A stretch of 64,000 nt of DNA from Clostridia bacterium (GTDB lineage Bacteria; Bacillota; Clostridia; Oscillospirales; Acutalibacteraceae): assembly GCA_017503135.1 (NCBI GenBank), contig JAFVTQ010000002.1, positions 235,502 through 299,501 on the forward strand, in the 5' to 3' direction. Shown here one piece after another: positions 61,303 through 64,000 of this stretch (position 1 is its first letter; every line of letters begins with the position of its first letter). The notes beneath the pieces are model-generated. The model was not told the origin of the DNA and made no database searches. It worked only from the letters and a program-made list of their open reading frames with translations. A program made the position numbers and the translations under genes.

Positions 61303-62795
61303 TAATTAAAAGTTATTGTACCATCTATATACAAATCCAAAGCTATTGCGTCAAATCCGTCTATTGCGCCATCCTGAGTCATATCCCCAGCATAAAATTT
61401 TGCAGTGCCATCGTCAACCTTATATGTTGTTGCGCAAGCCTGAACCGTTTTATTATAATCCGTTGTGTTTGTGCTATTAGACGCATCAATGTCTCCACGC
61501 ATAGCAACGAGATATTCTTTTGTTGTTCTGCCGTCTGTAACAGTGAGCGTTGATGTGGTTGTGCCTGAGCCATTTAATATGGTTGTAAAATCAGATGTTA
61601 TACCATATGTTTCTGCATCTACAATATCATAATAGTAATAATATGGAAGATTTTTGCCAACCATTATTACGCCACGAGTTTTGTCAAAATGAACATCTCC
61701 GGCATCTGGTGCTAACAAGCCTATACCATAGGCATCAAACGAAAGTGTCGGATATACAAGTGCCGTTTTAGCGCTTGAAAATATTATTCCTGAAGGTATA
61801 TGAACTGTTGAATCGGCAACATCAGAATTAAACCACGGTGCTTTTGTGCCACCTCCGTTAAGAAAATAGCTATAAAAGATATTTGAATCTTGGTCATTCC
61901 AAGTGGAGTCAAGTGTATACCACTCACCGTCTTCCATAAGCACCATATTCCATTTGTGAGCACCACCATTACCAGTGCCCACAACCGTAATGCAAGGAAT
62001 ACCCTCACGGTCACAAAGAAGTTTGAATGCTTCGGCATAACCTTCGCAAACACACAAACCATTAATTAATGCGCCATAGACATCATAAATATTAGGCTCT
62101 GAAAGTGTGTCGTCGTACACCAAATTATTCGCAAGATAGTCATTGATTGATTTAAGTTTTTCGTGTCGGCTTATTCCATTAACTTTAATGGTTGCCAATT
62201 TATCAACGACTGCATCATATTTAGTTTGAACATCGTTATAATCGGCGAAATGTGTCGTATCCAGACTCATAGTGATGGTCAACGCCGTAATTGTGCAGAC
62301 ATAACTCATTCCACTTTTTTCAACTATGCCGTCAGGAATGAAAGAAAATCCTGCTGACCAGAAAAACAAGGGCTTATCTTCATTAAGTGCAGTAATTGCC
62401 ATAATAATATCCTGCTGAGCACTGCTAACAGCATTGTTCTGGCAAGTTGAAGACAATGCTGATGTGCTGGTAATCGATATACCCGTCATATCAATATCAA
62501 TAGTTTCGACAGGCCCTGCAGCCCAAATCTGGTCATAAATCTTCTTTTGATTATTTGTTAACTGATTATAAAAATATTTTGTAGTATCAACTTCTGCTCC
62601 TGCACTATAAAACTTATTTATAGTGTTGCCACCAACCTGCACATCAATTTTTGTTTCAGGTGAAAACTTAATAATCGGAACATTCTCAACCAATTCCCAT
62701 TCCACATCTTCTGCAAACGCCGTAACAGGCAGGAGCCCTAAAAAAACGCAAAGTGCCACTATGACTGACAGCACTTTAAAAACTGTTTTCTTCAT
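61302..62795 (-). CDS. Secreted transglutaminase-like protein with dockerin-like C-terminus
   Basis: A 497-aa exported protein. Signal peptide 1-28 (ending AFA); a transglutaminase/papain-like core with the triad C250 ('CVCEGYAEAFKLLC'), H280 ('GGAHKWNMV') and D296 ('LDSTWND'). A C-terminal dockerin-like pair of repeats (434-495) follows, in which the second calcium loop 'GDMTQDGAIDGFD' is good and the first ('GDIDASNSTNTTD') is degenerate. Probably a surface protease or cross-linking enzyme attached through a cohesin or acting alone. AGGTG precedes the ATG; it lies 25 bases behind nrdR. Confidence 0.82.
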   Translation of the reverse strand: MKKTVFKVLSVIVALCVFLGLLPVTAFAEDVEWELVENVPIIKFSPETKIDVQVGGNTINKFYSAGAEVDTTKYFYNQLTNNQKKIYDQIWAAGPVETIDIDMTGISITSTSALSSTCQNNAVSSAQQDIIMAITALNEDKPLFFWSAGFSFIPDGIVEKSGMSYVCTITALTITMSLDTTHFADYNDVQTKYDAVVDKLATIKVNGISRHEKLKSINDYLANNLVYDDTLSEPNIYDVYGALINGLCVCEGYAEAFKLLCDREGIPCITVVGTGNGGAHKWNMVLMEDGEWYTLDSTWNDQDSNIFYSYFLNGGGTKAPWFNSDVADSTVHIPSGIIFSSAKTALVYPTLSFDAYGIGLLAPDAGDVHFDKTRGVIMVGKNLPYYYYYDIVDAETYGITSDFTTILNGSGTTTSTLTVTDGRTTKEYLVAMRGDIDASNSTNTTDYNKTVQACATTYKVDDGTAKFYAGDMTQDGAIDGFDAIALDLYIDGTITFN

Positions 62796-62820
62796 AACGA
62801 CACCTCATTTTTAATATTAA

Positions 62821-63276
62821 TTATTTTTTATCAAGGAAGTTTGAAAGTTCTTCCATAAATGCGTTTACATCTTTGAACTGCTTATAAACAGATGCGAAAC
62901 GCACATAAGCCACCTGGTCGATTTCTTTAAGTTGTTCCATAACGAGTTCACCAACATGAACTGATGTTACTTCACGGTCGAGAGAATTCTGCAAAGTTGA
63001 TTCGATTTCGCTGACTGCTCTTTCGATAGTTTCCATTGAAACAGGACGCTTTTCACAAGCAGTGAGCATACCCTTAATGAGCTTTTGCCTGTCGAAAACT
63101 TCGCGTGTTTTGTCTTTCTTAACAACAACAATCGGAACACTTTCGATAATTTCATAGGTTGTAAATCTCTTTGTGCATTTGATACATTCACGACGACGAC
63201 GGATTCTCTCACCCTCATCAGTTGGACGTGAGTCGATAACCTTGCTTTCTTCAAATCCACAGAATGGACATCTCAT
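62821..63276 (-). CDS. nrdR: Transcriptional repressor NrdR
   Basis: A 151-aa regulator of ribonucleotide reductase genes that senses dATP/ATP. The zinc ribbon uses C3, C6, C31 and C34; an ATP-cone (about 49-139) follows. Length and sequence are typical. No nrd structural gene is in the window, but two NrdR-box-like sites overlap its own promoter. Confidence 0.95.
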   Translation of the reverse strand: MRCPFCGFEESKVIDSRPTDEGERIRRRRECIKCTKRFTTYEIIESVPIVVVKKDKTREVFDRQKLIKGMLTACEKRPVSMETIERAVSEIESTLQNSLDREVTSVHVGELVMEQLKEIDQVAYVRFASVYKQFKDVNAFMEELSNFLDKK

Positions 63277-63294
63277 AAAAACACTTCCTATATT

Positions 63295-63310
63295 TTACTA
63301 TATATAGTAT
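63295..63310. promoter_or_regulatory. NrdR box 1 at the nrdR promoter
   Basis: Contains the 14-bp perfect palindrome TACTATATATAGTA (63296-63309). Matches 13 of 16 positions of the NrdR box ACACWATATATWGTGT and lies next to the -10. Confidence 0.65.
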
Positions 63311-63338
63311 TGTATCACAATTAAATGCACAATGTAAA
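63309..63338 (-). promoter_or_regulatory. nrdR promoter
   Basis: Minus-strand TTTACA (63333-63338), 18-bp spacer with TG extension, TACAAT (63309-63314). Confidence 0.55.
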
Positions 63339-63342
63339 GGGT
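63327..63342. promoter_or_regulatory. NrdR box 2 (degenerate) at the nrdR promoter
   Basis: GCACAATGTAAAGGGT matches 12 of 16 positions of the NrdR box and lies 32 bp centre to centre from box 1 (16-bp gap), the usual tandem spacing. It covers the -35. Confidence 0.5.
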
Positions 63343-64000
63343 TTAAAGCAATTTTTTAAGCTCATTGAGAGCAAAAGTCAGTTCTTTGTCATTGTCGTAG
63401 CCACTTTCGTAGAGTTCAATGATATAGTCTCCATTATAGTTACAGCTTTTCATAAGGTCAAAGAACTTTTTGAAATCAAATGTTCCATTTTTGCAAGGTA
63501 CGAAGCAATCCTTTTCTGCATTATGGTCACTTATGTGAATATGACGAATATATTTATGCAATTTTTCTGCAAAATCAAAGGGATTTATTCCTGTTCTCAC
63601 AGACTGCTTTATATCAAAAACCATATTGAAATCGTCGCCGATATATTCGCCCATTCGACAGAGAAAATCAGGACTTTCGCTTCGATAATGCACAACATTT
63701 TCTTGGCACACTTTAAGCCCTTCTGCCTTGCCCATAAGAATTAATTCACCAAAGCGCGCAAAATATTCTTCATCGGGGATACTGCCCGGTTTCTTTATGC
63801 CGTGCATAACGAGAATTTCTGCACCGAGAGTGTGCATAACATCAAAATGCCGTTTGAATGAAGTTTCTTTTGCTTCATAATATCTTCTGTTATATGAGCT
63901 GAAAAGATGAAAGGACTCTGTGAATGACCCCATTGTGTGCACAGAAGCAACTTTAACACCATAGGATTTGCAGATTTCTGCCATATTACGAACATATACA
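63343..64000 (-). CDS. Sugar phosphate isomerase/epimerase-like TIM-barrel protein (5' end off the window)
   Basis: The C-terminal about 218 residues of an AP-endonuclease-2-like (xylose isomerase-like) barrel. Metal-site motifs include 'EILVMHGIK', 'KVCQENVVHYR', 'MVFDIKQSVRTG' and 'RHIHISDHN', ending with 'DYIIELYESG'. An ATG lies at 63982-63984, but the frame stays open to the window edge ('VYVRN' before it) and the usual first strands are missing, so the gene is cut by the edge. Substrate unknown. Its stop lies 66 bases upstream of the nrdR start. Confidence 0.8.
   Translation of the reverse strand, partial: VYVRNMAEICKSYGVKVASVHTMGSFTESFHLFSSYNRRYYEAKETSFKRHFDVMHTLGAEILVMHGIKKPGSIPDEEYFARFGELILMGKAEGLKVCQENVVHYRSESPDFLCRMGEYIGDDFNMVFDIKQSVRTGINPFDFAEKLHKYIRHIHISDHNAEKDCFVPCKNGTFDFKKFFDLMKSCNYNGDYIIELYESGYDNDKELTFALNELKKLL

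Overview
The window is AT-rich chromosomal DNA from a spore-forming, anaerobic Gram-positive bacterium of the class Clostridia. The repeated 'EEPT/EAPT' surface-protein spacers, a DUF5696-like lipoprotein and a dockerin-like tail lean toward the Oscillospiraceae/Ruminococcaceae side. The evidence is the spoIIAA-spoIIAB-sigF operon, a PolC-type replicase, the Prp protease with an N-terminally extended L27, the Rnf complex, HisG/HisZ of the short type, and near-consensus sigma-A promoters before most operons. No insertion sequence, prophage, CRISPR array, tRNA or rRNA was seen. The genes are dense, often overlap by 1-4 bases, and look like ordinary core genome.

Layout. 1-4112 (minus): rnfC-D-G-E, the ion-pumping ferredoxin:NAD+ oxidoreductase, running off the left edge. 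4193-13363 (plus, divergent): an Mrp/Mbh-like cation-proton antiporter cluster with four antiporter-type subunits. 13360-15923: asnA and asnS, convergent. 15932-19103: a secreted lipase-like protein and an S1-domain protein (minus). 19129-23510 (plus): DUF951 protein, prfA, sua5, coaE and an M18 aminopeptidase. 23509-25271 (minus): an SGNH hydrolase and an alpha/beta hydrolase. 25289-28963 (plus): an XRE regulator with an operator-like repeat, a DtxR-family regulator and two flavoproteins. 28981-30730 (plus): a zinc-ribbon/pseudokinase/PASTA membrane protein. 30746-34505 (minus): DUF5696-like lipoprotein and the spoIIA operon. 34505-35590 (plus): rplU-prp-rpmA. 35681-39823 (minus): potABCD. 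39939-40778 (minus): a GDPD-family protein. 40786-42034 (plus): a cobalamin riboswitch driving a transcobalamin-like lipoprotein and an ECF S-component-like membrane protein. 42047-49732 (minus): hisZGDCBAIE plus an M20 peptidase. 49754-59951 (minus): pyrH-frr-uppS-cdsA-dxr-rseP-ispG-polC. 59999-61234 (plus): a NahK-like sugar kinase. 61270-64000 (minus): a transglutaminase-dockerin protein, nrdR with two NrdR boxes, and a partial sugar-isomerase-like gene.

How the genes work together. Rnf and the antiporter cluster share a 298-bp divergent promoter region and plausibly couple Na+/H+ gradients to redox energy. The riboswitch operon looks like a two-gene vitamin B12 capture and uptake unit and is the best candidate for a poorly described system. 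The pyrH-to-polC operon joins translation, isoprenoid, phospholipid and replication genes; its PolC has no room for the proofreading exonuclease domain normally inserted in the PHP domain. The his operon lacks hisH and hisF.
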